NCBI GenBank assembly: GCA_034359265.1
Contig: CP136891.1
Coordinates: 48,972,001-49,036,000 of the forward strand
DNA length: 64,000 nt
Direction: 5' to 3'
From: Canna indica
Lineage: Eukaryota; Streptophyta; Magnoliopsida; Zingiberales; Cannaceae
Numbering within the stretch: position 1 is the first letter of the stretch; each line of letters begins with the position of its first letter. The notes below the pieces were generated by a model, which made no database searches, had not been told where the DNA came from, and worked only from the letters and a program-made list of their open reading frames with translations. The position numbers and the translations under genes were made by a program. Positions 31,507 to 44,340 of this stretch are shown here, in pieces.

Positions 31507-32363
31507 TAAGTGACGAAGAGTTTCATTTGGCACAATTGTATGTATTACTCAATTGTCCAGAGATTGAACAATTCATTAAAATATTTGACATTGAGATGGT
31601 GCAAAAATACTCTATTCATAACGATGAAGAATTGGAGAGATTACGGAATCATGATTTCCCTACTTGAATTTGGGCTTACAGTAAAGATCACAGAGCTGAA
31701 ATAGATGAAAGAATATTTGAGTTTGTTAGTGGATCGTCGCGACTAGTGTCGTGTTATAGCGGATATTTTGTTAATGGGTATAAATTTCACATGGTTGAAT
31801 ATGCATTTACAAAGAAGACAATGAATGTCGGGGTTTGCGTGAAAGGGACAACGTATGTTGAATGTTATATGGATTTTTATGGACTAGTGGAAGAAGTGAT
31901 AGAATTGCACTACTTCAGCTTGAAATCAGTTATTCAATTTAGATGTCATTGGTTCGATACAATAGAAAGGGGCATGAAAGTTCATCCAAAACACAAACTT
32001 GTTGAGGTTAATTACAAATCGAAATTGGCAGCAAATGAGCCTTTTATATTGGCATCACAAGCCGAACAAGTATATTACGTAAAGTATCTAGCTAGAAATA
32101 AAGATAAAGCATATTGGCATGTTGTCTGTAAGACTAAAGCTATAGGAAGAATTGATCCGATAGAGGGAGAAAATGAGCAGATACCTGATGTGACAGATGA
32201 TTTCTATCAAGAAGAGGATCCTCCTGCAGTAGACCATATTATTCCAATACTCGAGGATGTGGACACATCGTTAGTTCAATTAGAAGTTGAATATGTTGAT
32301 GATGATGATCATGAAGTTGAGGAAGCTAGAGATGAAGAAGATGAAGAAGAAAAAGAATTTTAA
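31507..32363 (+). pseudogene. CACTA transposase DUF4216 segment
   Basis: An upstream frame from about 31507 reads EEFHLAQLYVLLNCPEIEQF and FPTWIWAYSKDHRAEIDERI. It then enters the open segment 31746-32363: CYSGYFVNGYKFHMVEYAF, MDFYGLVEEVIELHYFSLKS, FRCHWFDTIERG and LASQAEQVYYVKYLARN. It ends in a strongly acidic tail (DDDDHEVEEARDEEDEEEKEF). This is the canonical DUF4216 end of a CACTA TNP2 protein. It is the best-preserved transposase segment in the window. Confidence 0.85.
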
Positions 32364-32462
32364 GACTATTACTCAGATGATGAGGAATAATTGTAAAGTA
32401 TATCTTCTATTAAATCTATCTCTACTATATATATAATCTAATTATATGCTTATTCGACATAT

Positions 32463-33684
32463 ATGGTGGGTCGTGGTTATCATCGGACGAGAGATTCGGA
32501 GTATCCGATCGGTCAGACTCCAGCATTTCCTCCTACCGATGATACTCCTACATCTGATCCTCATGCCGCCGAGGCTAGTTCATCGAGACGCAGGCGGCCA
32601 CGCGAGCCCAACTAGTGGCAGCCTCCGCTAGCCACAGAGTCACGTAGACTCATTAGTGTGATTGGGGAGTGGTAATGTATCATGAATTATGAATTATTAC
32701 AAATTCATTATTTCATAATATAACATGGAACTTTATTTTTGTTGTGCAGGTTTAAGCAGGAGGATGTGTCGAGGACCATATATTGTACGATCTGACGATA
32801 CATGCATGGGGCCAGCTTGTGGCGTTATGGTCGACGGATTGATGGCAAGAGATTTCTAGGACCGCGGCTAGAAACCGCATGTACGGGGGTGGAGCGCGTC
32901 ACGCTGGCGGCTCAGTATCATTTGTAGTGCACTCTCGTCGTATGGTAACTATTATACCTTAAATTCAATTATATATTTTATTTGTTAACTTGTGTAATAA
33001 ATAAGGCATTTGTTTTGTAAATATAGACGACGGTGATGGATGACGCGACTATCCAGCGACTCTCCCTGATGGAGGTGTTTGAGTGGACTCACCGTCGAGG
33101 ACATGGGGTGGGGGAGTACATCGACACCCGCACTACAGTCATTATGGTAAGTATATTTGTTTAAATTATTCATTATTTATTTATAATTTAAGTTTTAGGA
33201 AAAATATGAAACAAAAAATCAAACTTGAGTAGGAGACCTACACCTAGACAGTGACGCGGCGCGGGGGCACCCCCGAGGACTTTGACGCAGGAGCGTGGGT
33301 CGAGACTGCAGGTGGCTGGAACTACGGCCGTGTATATGGCTTTGCAGACAGTGGTCATCCGTGAGTCGTGCTCGGGCCACTTGGGGCACCGACCCCTCCG
33401 ATCACTGGTGAGCGACCGTCTACCTCCAGGAGTAATTATGATCAGAGTAGCAGGATAAGGACACTAGAGGAGACGATCGCACGTCAGAGTGAGATGATGG
33501 AGTGTCAGAGTCAGATGATGGCGGAGATGCATGCTATGCTACGCAACATCTCAGCTCATATCGGAGTAGGCATCCCTTCGGCATCATCAAATCCATCGTC
33601 CTCGAGCCAGTCCATGCCGGTGTACACCCAAGCACTCCAGACCTCGCCATATTATGATCCACACCTTCCTCCACCATCGTCATG
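32463..33684 (+). pseudogene. CACTA second gene (Transposase_24-like), spliced
   Basis: Inferred exons: 32463-32672 starts MVGRGYHRTRDSEYPIGQTP, with a Ser/Arg-rich stretch and a TAG after RRPREPN. 32751-32944 starts FKQEDVSRTIYCTI after TTGTGCAG. 33028-33147 reads MDDATIQRLSLMEVFEWTHR and EYIDTRTTVIM before GTAAGT. The last exon, about 33230-33684, carries GGTPEDFDAGAWVETAGGWN and a Gln/Met-rich coiled coil (ETIARQSEMMECQSQMMAEM), ending PPPSS. This matches the plant CACTA second protein, which ends in a coiled coil. Stops are at about 32612, 32798 and 33362. Confidence 0.65.
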
Positions 33685-33959
33685 AGGTTTATTGTTTGGT
33701 TTTGATATTGACTTTGTTATTTGGATACTACTTGATTGACTTGTTTTGTTTGGATATTGATATGATAGTTTTGAATTTGAATAGTTTTTATATGATTGTG
33801 GATAATTATAAATATAAGTATAATTGTTTTGAAGTATATCTGGGTGTATCTGTGATGTGTATGTAAATGGATGTGTGTATGGGTGTGTGAGTTATGTATA
33901 AGGTTAAATGTATCAATATATTAATGGAAATTAGAAATTTTAAAACTTTTTAGTTACAG

Positions 33960-34447
33960 GTTAACATCATCAGCAACGGGTTTCCCACGGCTGTTCATGG
34001 TAAAGCCATCAGTGAAAGTGTATCGTATTTTCTGGGCCGCAACCTCAAAGACGTTGCTGATGACCTACAACAATGACTTAGCAATGGGCTTTCACTAACA
34101 GCCTTGCCACGGCAACCTGGCTGTTGCTGATGTATATATCTACAGCGACCCTGCGGCTGTGGTAGAATCGTTGCTGATACTAATATCAGCAACAGTTGCG
34201 TCATTGCAGAGCCGTTGTTGATAAGCATAACAACAACGACACTGACCCATAGCAGAATCGTTGGTGATAATGCTTTTAGCAACGGCCGCTCTAGCCATTG
34301 TTGATCCTTTGGTAAGTTATCAGCAACGCGATTTTCTGCCACGGCTGCGTTGCAATGGGCTGGGCCGTTGCACGCCATTGCTGATGGCTTTTAGCAACGG
34401 CTCGACAATGGTTGGAGCCGTTGCTGATGCTTGTTATTCCAGTAGTG
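33960..34447 (+). repeat. CACTA 3' terminus and subterminal repeats
   Basis: At least ten copies of AGCAACGG- or CCGTTGCTGAT-type motifs occur in both orientations, ending CCAGTAGTG at 34439-34447 (complement CACTACTGG). It is the counterpart of the repeat zone at 10850-11100 but with a different motif, so the two CACTA elements belong to different families. Confidence 0.8.
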
Positions 34448-36138
34448 TTCCCAATCGTAGGATCACCAATTAGGGGATTGATGATTCTTGATAGACTGGT
34501 GCATTTGGTACATCCCTTATACGATAAGGGGTAGTTGGTGTCACAGTTACCTATGATCCATCATTAATGTACAAGTGCGGGTGCTCATTAGGGAATGAGT
34601 TCACTGAATGGATCTACACGAGGAACACAGAAAGGGATCCTTACATGAGTGTCAATAGGATGTTCCTCGGGTGATAGTAGGTGCAAGCAGTCCTTGGACT
34701 TGAGGTTGTCATGGTTACCTTGTGAGTGATGACTCATTGCTTTGGTTCTATCCCTACATGGCCCTCAGCGTCATGTGCCGAGTATTATTGGGCATGAGGA
34801 AGCATTCATGAAGGTAGGTGAGCAACCAACATGGAATCAGTTACTTCTAGTGAGAGAAGATAATGTCCTATATGTCCCTGTAAGTGTTGACTCAGGAATC
34901 TCTGGCCATAGTAGACATGATAGTAAGGAAGATGTTTATGACATTTCATTATTGAGACGACATCTTGGCGGGTGGAATACATATGAATCAGTATTAGGGT
35001 TTGACACTTCTTCGGTACCCTAGCCGACTTCGGGACGTTATAACCGAGAGACTCAATTGCATGGTAACTAATCATCGGAGGGCGTTCGATCCCTATAGAT
35101 TGAACCTCACACTATTCGGGTAGTCATGATACGTTGCTAGACGCCAATCTTGACTTGTGAGTGGAGTCTCTCATGACCACACTAAAGGGGTTTAGTGGTG
35201 GTTTGTAAGATTTGAATAGAAGTCCTTCTATCGGATCTGACTCACCATTATGCACGCTCACTACTGGTTTAGTGTGGGGCCCAATGGGTCACACACAACA
35301 GGCTAACCTCGTAACGGACCTTATAAGATAAAGTCTGAATGCGGCCCTATATGTTTACTAGCATGGACATGCTGCAACTCGATCACGGATCTCGTTTACA
35401 GATATGATAGGACAGATATTTCTTATAGGAACGAATACACGAGGAAGTTCCTCAGTAACCCTAATTTGTAGGGCATCCCTAAATTGTAGGGATTGACACA
35501 TGATAAATCCTAATCAATAAGAATTTAATTTATAGAGATAAATTAAAGTATATATTTAGTTGGATTTAATTAATTTTGAATTAATTATAAATCCATTAAA
35601 TATAAATTATTATTTTGGGGGCAACCTATGCCCCTTATAAATAGATGGCCTAACCTCCTTCAAGGGGGTTAAGCAAATTGGTTAATGATCTTGGAGAAGA
35701 GTAATGGCTTGGTTCTTAAGAGGCTTCTTGAAGAGAAGAACTCCTCCTCATCTCCTTGAACGGCCAACCATCAAAAGCTTCCTTCCTCGGTTTTGTGAAC
35801 CTGATTGAAGGTCTCTTCTGCTTGGGTGTACGTGTCATCTACTTCATCTTCTTGGAGGAGTCCAAGAAGGACAGCGAGGTATTCCTTCATCTTCATCCTC
35901 ATTCCGTGGTTTTCTCATCCCTTCTTCCTCCCTTCTTCCTCCCTTTTGGTGCTCGGTTCTTGGTGGAAGGGCCAGCTTCACCTTGGTGCTTTTCGGGGTT
36001 GAGATTGCCCATCCGTTGAGCCACAACGAGTCTTGATGTTCAGTGCCCCTTGGTTGTGGGGCACTTGGTGTGGACTTTCCTTGGAGGATGTGCGTGTGTG
36101 AATCTTGAAACGGGGATACGAGTAGCCATACCATCCGT
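34448..36138 (+). repeat. Unclassified LTR-like sequence
   Basis: Non-coding. The part 34448-35470 is followed by an AT-rich stretch, then a plausible promoter (CTTATAAATAGATGG near 35635) and a GA/CT-rich leader at 35690-35990. This order resembles an LTR U3-R-U5 but I find no PBS, PPT or TSD. It is joined at 36139 to Tekay pol sequence. Short ORFs here are not credible genes. Confidence 0.4.
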
Positions 36139-36908
36139 AACACTCGGGGAAAGCCAATGTAGTGGTAGATGCTCTGAGCAGAAAGTCCATGGGCAGCTTG
36201 GCCCATTTGACAATCAGGAGAAGGCCACTAGCACTGTGCCTGAATGGGGGAGCAGTCCGGTCTATATCTGGTTCGAGTACCTTGGTGGGCATGTTGTGTG
36301 CCATGTAGGAGGAGGACACATTTTGTTCCCTAACAAAGGACCTAGTCCGGAGAGGTGACACAGATGACGGTTTTAGGGTCGACTCAGAGGGTGTCCTAAG
36401 GTTTAGGGACCGAATCGTGGTGCCTAATATGGCAGAGGTGCGCAGGCAAGTTTTGGAAATGGGCCACCGTTCCACTTATACGATGCATCTGCGGGCCACC
36501 AAAATGTACCGAGACTTTAAGGCAGCACTACTAATGGATGGGCATGAAAAGAGAGGTAGTATCCAAGTATTTGGTTTGCCAGCAAGTGTAGACCGAACAC
36601 CTGAAACACGTAGGGCTGCTTCAGAACCTCGAGGCCCCCGAGTGGAAGTGGGAGAAGATCACCATGGACCTAGTGACCGGGCTGCCTAAGTCAATAGGAG
36701 GGTTCGATTCCATTTGGGTGGTAATGGATCAGTTGACTAAGACCGCGCACTTTATCCCAGTCAAAATGACCTTTTCTGCTGAGCAATACGCTAGACTATT
36801 TTTAGACAGGATTATGGCATACTACGGTACCCCAGTGATGATCATATCAGATCGAGGTACCCAGTTCACAGCCTGATTTTGGCAGTCCTTCCAGGAGGCC
36901 TTGGGTAC
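36139..36908 (+). pseudogene. Tekay RNase H end and integrase fragment
   Basis: It opens with [20 protein letters not shown], the end of RNase H. It continues in shifting frames with FRDRIVVPNMAEVRRQVLEM and HRSTYTMHLRATKMYRD (integrase zinc domain). It then has MDLVTGLPKSIGGFDSIWVV and FSAEQYARLFLDRIMAYYGT, with the second Asp in IISDRGTQF. It stops abruptly after FQEALGT, where an A-rich junction leads into LTR sequence at about 36915. It is homologous to 15235-16030 of the complete element but from another copy. Confidence 0.85.
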
Positions 36909-39900
36909 TCGAAAAAAAAGAGAGAATTAATCCCTCACCCCAAGCCGTCGTGCACCTCAAGACAAGTTAAGCCACACGCAGCCCGAGGTGAGGAGGAGTG
37001 GAGAAGAGGAGCTCTTGGGCGGCATCGAATCCACGTCGTCGTCAGAGAAATCAGGATCGTCTTCATCTCGTCAATCTTCTTCTCTAGTCATGGCGAGTGG
37101 TCGAACCTAGTTATGTAGAGTAGGCAGGTAGCCGAACCCAAGGTCCTAGGGATTTGTCGATTTCTCGAATAATTCCGTCGGTTCACTGAGTTTTCTTTCG
37201 AGATTCGATTCTAGTTTGTGTGTATGTCATTATTATGAAGTTTCTCGAAGTTTTCATTGATGATTAGGGTCGGCCGCATGAAGGAAAAAGGGGAAAGGTC
37301 ATGCCAATTTTTTCCCCAATTTACTAGAGTGGTCGTAACCTCTCGGATCGAGTTCTTTTCATGATTGGTGGCTTGATTATTCTTGATCATGGCCAAAAAC
37401 CCTCTTTTTCCACCCTGATTAATCTTGGCCGAGCATGAGTAACCTAGGTTAGGTTCGGCCGAGTGGGTGTGAGGAGGGGAAAGGGGCTCGACTTGGTTCA
37501 TGCTTACATGTAGAGTTTTATTTCATTGTTTATGCTATAGATTACTCGCTCGATGTATGATTTGTTAGTGGTGGTAGATTGAGATTATCATGCTATAACG
37601 AAATGTTCTTGAACGCACATATATGGTTAGGATTTAGTATGGCATGTGAATCATGGAAATGTTTCATTTATTTTCTAATGTTAGTGTCCAATCCTTGCCA
37701 TGTAGTACTTGTTTACTTATTGAAATTTAGAAATTAATTGCTGAATTTAATCTCTTATTTCAGTATTCATATGGTTATTATTGTTGGTAATTGTAGACCA
37801 CATTTTTCCTATGTTTCATATGCTGAAATGAATCCAGAAGTAGGTATTTTCGTGCTTATTGTTGGCCTAAGGTTTTCTACCTTAGTCTTAATCTCGATTT
37901 TGATGAAAACAAACATGGAACTAATGTTTCATTGAGAAATCTTTCAGGTTCCAAGTCGATTAGCGCCCAACGTCCCCGATCGGAAAAATCAAAGAAATCA
38001 AAGAAATCGACAAGGATGCTCGTCGACGCTCGGGATTCTTCGGGAAGTTAGAGTTTAGGTTTAGGGTGTCTAGAATATAATGTAATCCTATTTATGATGC
38101 AAAGAACCAAAGAACCAAATCCGAACCCCAAAACATGAAAACCCGAAAACCGCCCTGAAATTTAGTAAGCCTAGACATTTTCTTGACATTTCGTTGGAGG
38201 GCTATATGACCTAGACATTTTCTTGACACAAAAAATGGCGGTAATTGTTCCTTGGGTAAAAACTAGATAACGAGGTATTTTAAAGGATTTTTTGGAAGAC
38301 TTTAGCTTACCCATACTTGACCCGAAAGATTAGAAAATTTTCGTTTTCTGAAAATTTGTACTAGACCCCAAAAACTAGATTTTGATATTTTTAGATATTT
38401 TTAGATATTTTTATTGAATCAAAATGGGGGGTAATCTTTATATAACATTTTAAAGATATTTCTTAAAGTTAAGAAATGTTATATAAGTAGACTTAGCGAA
38501 GATGGAACCAGAAAACAAACAAACAAGGCAAAGAAATCTGACCTGCCCAGGTTCGGTCGACCAGTTGATCGACCGACTGAAGGAGAAGGCATTTTGGTCA
38601 ACCGAATGATGCCAGAATTTGGCAGTAGCCAATTCGATCAATCGATCGGTCGATTGAATGCGGCAAAAAATTGGCAGTAGCCAATTCGGTCGACCAGTCA
38701 GTCAACCGAAGTTCACCCAAAAGCGGCAGAATGCCGCGGTCACTTGGGCGATCGATCCATCGGTCGACCGATGATCGACCGGCAAGTGATCGGGCATCGG
38801 CAACGGGCAAAAATACTCTTGCTGATGAGCCATTTCGTTTGGGGGGTTATAAATACTCATCCCAAACTCATTTCTAGTCAATGATTGATGATTCTAAGCC
38901 TCAAAGAGCCACTCCTTGCTTCTCTACAAGAATTCTTGAGCCATCTTTGCAAAGAACCCTAGCTTTGATCCTAGAAACCTTGAGATTGACTTTGAGCTTG
39001 CCTTGATTCATCTTCAAGTCATCAAGTAGAGCTAGGACATCTTGTTTGAGAGCTAAGTGTGTATTGTTTATTATTTGCTCTCATTATTGTTGTATTTTGG
39101 TGTTTATTTCATTGTATTTGAATTTGTGTAAACCTACAGTGCTAGGTTGATTGATTTGGTGGTTGCCTTGGTGTTGAGGTTTAAACCCACCATTGTAAAC
39201 TTAGTTTACTAGGATTAGTTGAGTTGTCCCTTAGGTTGAGGTGGAAGAGTTCTCTCGGTAAGAAGGCGGAGACTTCCGGGTGTGGATGTGCCTTAGGTTG
39301 AGAGTGAGACTCTTCGGGTCAAAGTCCTCGCTGTAAGGAAACAAGATTAATCTAGTTAAACTAAGGCAAGATAGTGGTGCTCGGGTGCGGGGTGCTTAGG
39401 TAGTGGAGTAGGCATTGGGGCCGGACCACTATAAATAATTGTGTAAGCATTGTTTACCTTGCATTTCTTATTGCTTATATCTTGCTTCCGCTTACTACTC
39501 AATTTGTGAATTGCCTAAGTAATCTAAGAAACGATTAAAATCGAAATTAGGCGATAAGATTAGTTAACACACTATTCACCCCCCCTCTAGTGTGGTCATT
39601 TCACCAACACTTATGAATGGTAGTTACACTTAAGAAATAAAGTGCATAAAACTAGGTTTCATACCTAGGGAAAGATAGCCGACATTAGTGCTCGGCTAGT
39701 GCGACCCGAGGGAAGGGTCAGGTATGGGCAATGCCCGAAAAGCTAAAATGGAATTATTAAAGAAACCCTAATTGTGTATTGTGATTGAGATGGTCTACTG
39801 AGGAGTGTTATTAGCCGAACGGCTACCACATGACTCAGCGGTGATTAGGGTCTTGAGATTGCACCAGCGGGCCCGCTAGGTGTTAGACACGAGTGACGGA

Positions 39901-40015
39901 GGGTCTTGAGATTTTGTTAGTGGGCCACGCTGATGGTAGAACCGAGTTGGGTAGGACTAGCTATCCCTAACCCGGAGGATTCCTGAGACTAGTGGCTATC
40001 TAAATAGGTACAACT
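36909..40015 (+). repeat. Tekay-type LTR fragment split by copia solo LTR
   Basis: 36909-37859 follows the LTR middle (CCCTCACCCCAAGCC, then GAGTGG-type leader and GGGGAAAGGTCATGCC). 39615-40015 continues it with the GCACCAGCGGGCCCGCTAGG block and CTAGCTATCCCTAACCCGGA. Both LTR ends are missing. It is joined to pol on the left and to an oppositely oriented LTR on the right. Confidence 0.75.
37860..39609 (+). repeat. Copia solo LTR with TSD CTTAT
   Basis: 1750 bp with termini TGTTGG...CCAACA, flanked by CTTAT at 37855-37859 and 39610-39614. It resembles the minus-strand reading of the SIRE LTRs at the start (TTTTGATGAAAACAAACATG), in the TCGA palindrome cluster (38545-38790), in the TATAAATA box near 38850 and at the end (CCCCCCTCTAGTGT). 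The rest is diverged. It is a solo LTR of a related SIRE subfamily. Confidence 0.9.
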
Positions 40016-40480
40016 TGGAAACAAAGTTTTTATAACATAACTAAGGAATAGTCGATAGCAACTCAGTGACAAAAACATAATCCACATGACAGGTATCTCA
40101 TAAAAATGATTCAACTAAAACTTTAAACAACCCTACGGTACTCTAAAGGCTATAATATCTCAGTTCTCAAACAAGACTCGACTCAACTTGACTCGACTAT
40201 GCCAACCAACTCACGAGATCGCTACTGGAGCCCTGCCGTCATCAGCTGCGTCGTACCTCAGAACCATGCTATGAAAAACAAATACAGAAAGAAAAGTGAG
40301 TATGAAACTCAGTGAATGGTCTTGCAATCCTCAGTAAATGGAATCAAGTAATGGCAATGCATGCAATATATCAAGTGAGTGCGGATGTCAAGTTAATTAT
40401 GTAAGGAATGTACCCCCCATCCGACTCTATAGAAAAAGCATTCTAATTTCCGAATCCCAGTTAGCCCCTTTTCTCAATTG

Positions 40481-40747
40481 CACTAATCTAGGAAGGCCCT
40501 CTAGACTCAGTGTCCAACTGACTCTCCTCCTCTGGTTCACTAGTCTAGGAAGGCCCTCTAGAACCAGTACCAACTGTTTTCATGCTCGGGTCCACTGGTT
40601 CTAGAGGGCCCACTAAATCTCTTCTCGGGTTCACTGGTCAGGAAGGCCCTCTAGCACCAGTACCCAGCTGAATCTCTTCTCGGGTTCACTGGTCTAGGAA
40701 GGCCCTCTAGAACCAGTACCCAACTCGGTTAGGAAGGCCCTCTGACC
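40481..40747 (-). repeat. Inverted-repeat array with AGGGCCTTC loop
   Basis: Five to six units carry GAAGGCCCT (minus strand AGGGCCTTC) flanked by CTAG/CTAG and by outer arms that pair within each unit: CACT/AGTG (40481-40512), ACTGGT/ACCAGT (40688-40717) and GGTTAG/CTGACC (40727-40747). The loop is the same as in the array at 46075-46396; the stems are unrelated. Confidence 0.8.
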
Positions 40748-41439
40748 CATGATCACTCATACGCTATGCATACCACTCGGCCCAACATATAGCCCATAGT
40801 CATCACGTGCACTACGCGCACTACTCAGCCCACTGGCCCAATGTATATCGTGCGCGGAGTGCACCACTCGGCCCAATACGCCCCGGACCACTACCCGAGG
40901 GTCACATCCTCCTGTCAACACACCCAAGGTTCACTTATCCTTGGTATCATCTAAAGCCCCAATTGTTTATGACAGATTAGGAACGTCACATCGAGCCCGC
41001 ATCCTGGCCGAATTAACATGCACTAGGAAAATTTCAGCTTACTGAAATCATCCATTTCCTACCCCGACATTACTGTTCAAGTCACTTAAGTACTTTCTAT
41101 GTTCCCAAAGTATACCTTACATGCAAATCGATAGGTTACATCAGTACCTTTCGCCTTAAGTTGATTGCCCAAACTACTAAATCAAATCAGCATAGATTTG
41201 ACTAAATTTCAGCACAGCACATTTCAGCTTCCACTATGTGTATCATTTCAGCAATAAGCATGTGTGTTCATTTACAGCACATACTAAACCATTGCAGCAT
41301 TTAAATAAACTTCAGAACGTCCTATATTATTCTAGCACCATTAACATAAGTTAACCAGCATTAATTACTAAGGGAAGATACATCAACAAAGGAAAAATTC
41401 CTGCATTCATCTACTAGGTAATTTCGGCATCTACATAGA

Positions 41440-41790
41440 AATTTCCAGCATAGTATTTTCAGCATCATACACTAGGTAATTTCAGCAATCAACCATATGA
41501 AATTACAGCGTCTAAACATATGATATTTCAGCATATAAACATATGAATCTCAGCATCTAAACCCATGAAATTTCAGCAATAAAACATATGAAGTTTCAAC
41601 ATCTAAACCTATGAAATTTCTGCAATAAAACATATGAAATTTCAGCATATAAACATGTGAATCTCAGCATCTAAACCCATGAAATTTCTGCAATAAAACA
41701 TATGAAATTTCAGCATCTAAACCTATGAAATTTCAGCAATAAAACATATGAAATTTCAGCATTTGAACATATGAAAATCTCTACACTTAT
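41440..41790. repeat. Minisatellite, about 44-bp unit
   Basis: Repeats of CATATGAAATTTCAGCAT, then CTAAACC(C/T)ATGAAATTTC and GCAATAAAA occur at least seven times with small changes. It lies inside the reverse LTR. Confidence 0.85.
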
Positions 41791-41837
41791 ACTACACACT
41801 ATCAATGTATAAAATCAACATCCATGCATAGATTTTT

Positions 41838-44340
41838 TGTAAGACCCGAAAAATTTCCTAATATAAAAATTCTATTTTTGGTGCAGCGCACCAGATCGGA
41901 GGTTAGCCGGGTCGAGCTGCGGAAATTGCCTCGAGTAGAAGGTATAACCCGACCCATGGAAATATGAAGTTAAATTGGTTCAATGGTTATTTCCTTTCTT
42001 GCTTATGATGTCTTATTAAGTCGAGTTCGACTCATGAGTGCGCATAGGATCGGAGTCCGAATCGGACTCAGATCGAACCGAGTAGAATTCAAGTCAAGTG
42101 AGGAGCAAATGGGGCATTGGATGAGGGGAATAAAACCCCTCACCCAAGCCACCCGTGCGGCTCAAAGAGAGAGCCGCACGCAGCCCATCAAGAGAGAGAA
42201 AGGGAGAGAGGAGGAGGAGATCTTGATGGTGCCGAGTTTGCGGCGACGCTCGAGGAGATCAAAATCTCGTTTCATCATGATTTCTTCGCGGTCCAATTCA
42301 AGGTGAGTGGTTAGAGTAGATGTTAAGGGGAGACGGGTGGCCGGCCCCATGGATTTTGAAATCGAAGTTTGTCTTCGCGAGTTTTGCCGATCGAGTTATT
42401 TCTCCATGTCAGATTTTTAAATCGTTGTGCATACTGTGATTTCATGTTTGAAAACATGTCGATTTCTTGTTTTAAGGGGCTGGTCGAGTCGAGGAAAACG
42501 GGGAAAGGTCATGTCGAAAATTTCCCCAATTTCCGCGCTCGTCTCGTAACTCGCGTATCGACTTGTATTCATTTTGTTTTTGGTTTTGGATTGATGCTCG
42601 AGTGGACGCTGCAGCCAAGTCCACCACCCCTAGAGGTTCAGCCAAGCATTGTCATCATCCTGCTCGAGTTGGCCGACTAGTAGAAGGGGGAAAAGTAGGG
42701 CTATTTGTATTGGATTGTTGGATCTCTTATTTTATCGCCTTAACTCGCACCTTCATGTTTAAATGTTAGATTAAATTTGAAGTTCATGTTTACTGTTCTA
42801 TTGGTTAAAATGCATAGATTCCAGCCCCTTCCCACATGGATTTTTCAGCCGAGCAAGGGTTACCTTGCTTGAGCTTCGGCCGATCAAGGGAAAGGGGGAG
42901 GAAATGAACGATTTTGTGTAGTTGTTCATATCCCTCCGTTTAATGTTTATTCATATTCACGTTAATATTAATCCATATTCATGTTATGAATTGTTGGGAT
43001 AGATCTACATTATCATTTTGGAAATGTTCTTGCTAATGCTTATATGGTATATGTAGACAAGAAAGGTTTCATTTAATTGCTCATATCATGTTTAATTGTT
43101 GCTATGCTTAGTGTATGTTCCATATGGGTTTAACATTTACATTACTTACTTTTTATTTCGGTTCTTCATGATGTTACTATCCGTAATTAATTTGGTAAGT
43201 GATGTGAGAATGGTAGATCGAGTGCCTACATAGTCGGCGAGTTCGCTTGTTCTAGGAAGAATGGGTTAGATGACTTGTGGTATCATTTAACTTAGATACA
43301 AGACACATATACTAGATGCTTCAGTTAAGGAAACATTGAGACCCTAGGGTAAGGGGTCGGGTATGGGAAATTGCCCGGTAAGTAAAACACAACATACTTG
43401 AGCACCTGGTTTTGGGTTGCGGTTGATGGTCTACTGAGAAGTGTCACTAGTCGGATGGCAAGCACATGACTCAACGGTTTATAGGGTCTTGAGATTGCAC
43501 CAGCGGGCCCGCTAGGTGTTAGACCTGGGTGGCGGAGGGTCTTGAGATTTTATCAGTAGGCCATGCTGACGGTAGACCCGAGTGGGTTGCAACTAGCTAT
43601 CCCTAACCCGGAGGATCACTAAAACTAGTGGCCATCCTAGTTGACGGATCTGAAATCAAAAAGTTTCTAAACGAGGAGCCCGTAGGGGCTGGTTTGAGTA
43701 GGCCGACTGGTCGATTCAGGTTAAGGAAGGACTGTACCTTCCATATATATACTTAGGTCATTATTGGTTGAGCTTGCATCATGGATATGGGCCCGAGAGG
43801 CCGGTTCATCCACTCATCCATCTGGCACACTAATTATTTATGGAATATGATTTGACGACTTCCTTATTTATATAATTGCCGAGGTTTTAAGTGGAGGTTC
43901 AGAAGAACCGCTCAGTGAGTTCCTCGTGAACTCACAGTTTTCCTTTCTTGTTGTTTTTGCAGAGCCCAACCAGTGAGGTACGGCTTGGTGGCATGGCGCG
44001 CAGCAGAGCAGGCGTGGGTGCAGACCTCATAGCTGGCAATGTCTAGTCGTAGTCGTGTCTATTAGAGTCTGATGTATGCACTGGGTTTATTTCTGTAAAA
44101 ATTTTGAAATGTTTATTTGGAAAAACTTTCGGTTGTTTATTTAAAACTTATGGTATTTTATAGCTTGATGTGATCAACTGGTTTTGAACTTTTAATAATA
44201 GTTGTTATCATTTTGTCTTTGGTCATTACTTGATGTGTTCTGTTATATTTTTGCGAGTTGTTAGTCAGTGCATAGGGAAGGCTTCGGGGTACTGACTCTT
44301 ATCCTGGTCGATCACACGTACCCTGAGTTGGGGTGTGACA
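41838..44340 (+). repeat. Solo Tekay-type LTR with TSD TTTTT
   Basis: 2503 bp, starting TGTAAGACCCGAAAAATTTC and ending GTTGGGGTGTGACA. It is flanked by TTTTT at 41833-41837 and 44341-44345. It has the CACCAGCGGGCCCGCTAGG block (43499-43517) and the conserved hairpins (43896-43935). No internal element sequence follows. Confidence 0.9.

Larger units (their letters stand above)
28262..34447 (+). mobile_element. Second CACTA element, 5'-truncated, with solo LTR inside
   Basis: TNP2 fragments run 28262-28768, a solo LTR interrupts, and the gene resumes at 31083 with DUF4218 and DUF4216, followed by a second gene (32463-33684). The 3' end has subterminal AGCAACGG/CCGTTGCTGATG repeats and terminates CCAGTAGTG at 34447. 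The 5' end (CACTA terminus, N-terminal transposase) is missing at the Tekay junction 28261. Confidence 0.85.

Noticed and set aside
34742..35075. Overlapping 93- and 89-residue ORFs
   Set aside because: No family resemblance, both strands open, and they lie in LTR-like non-coding sequence upstream of a TATA-like promoter.
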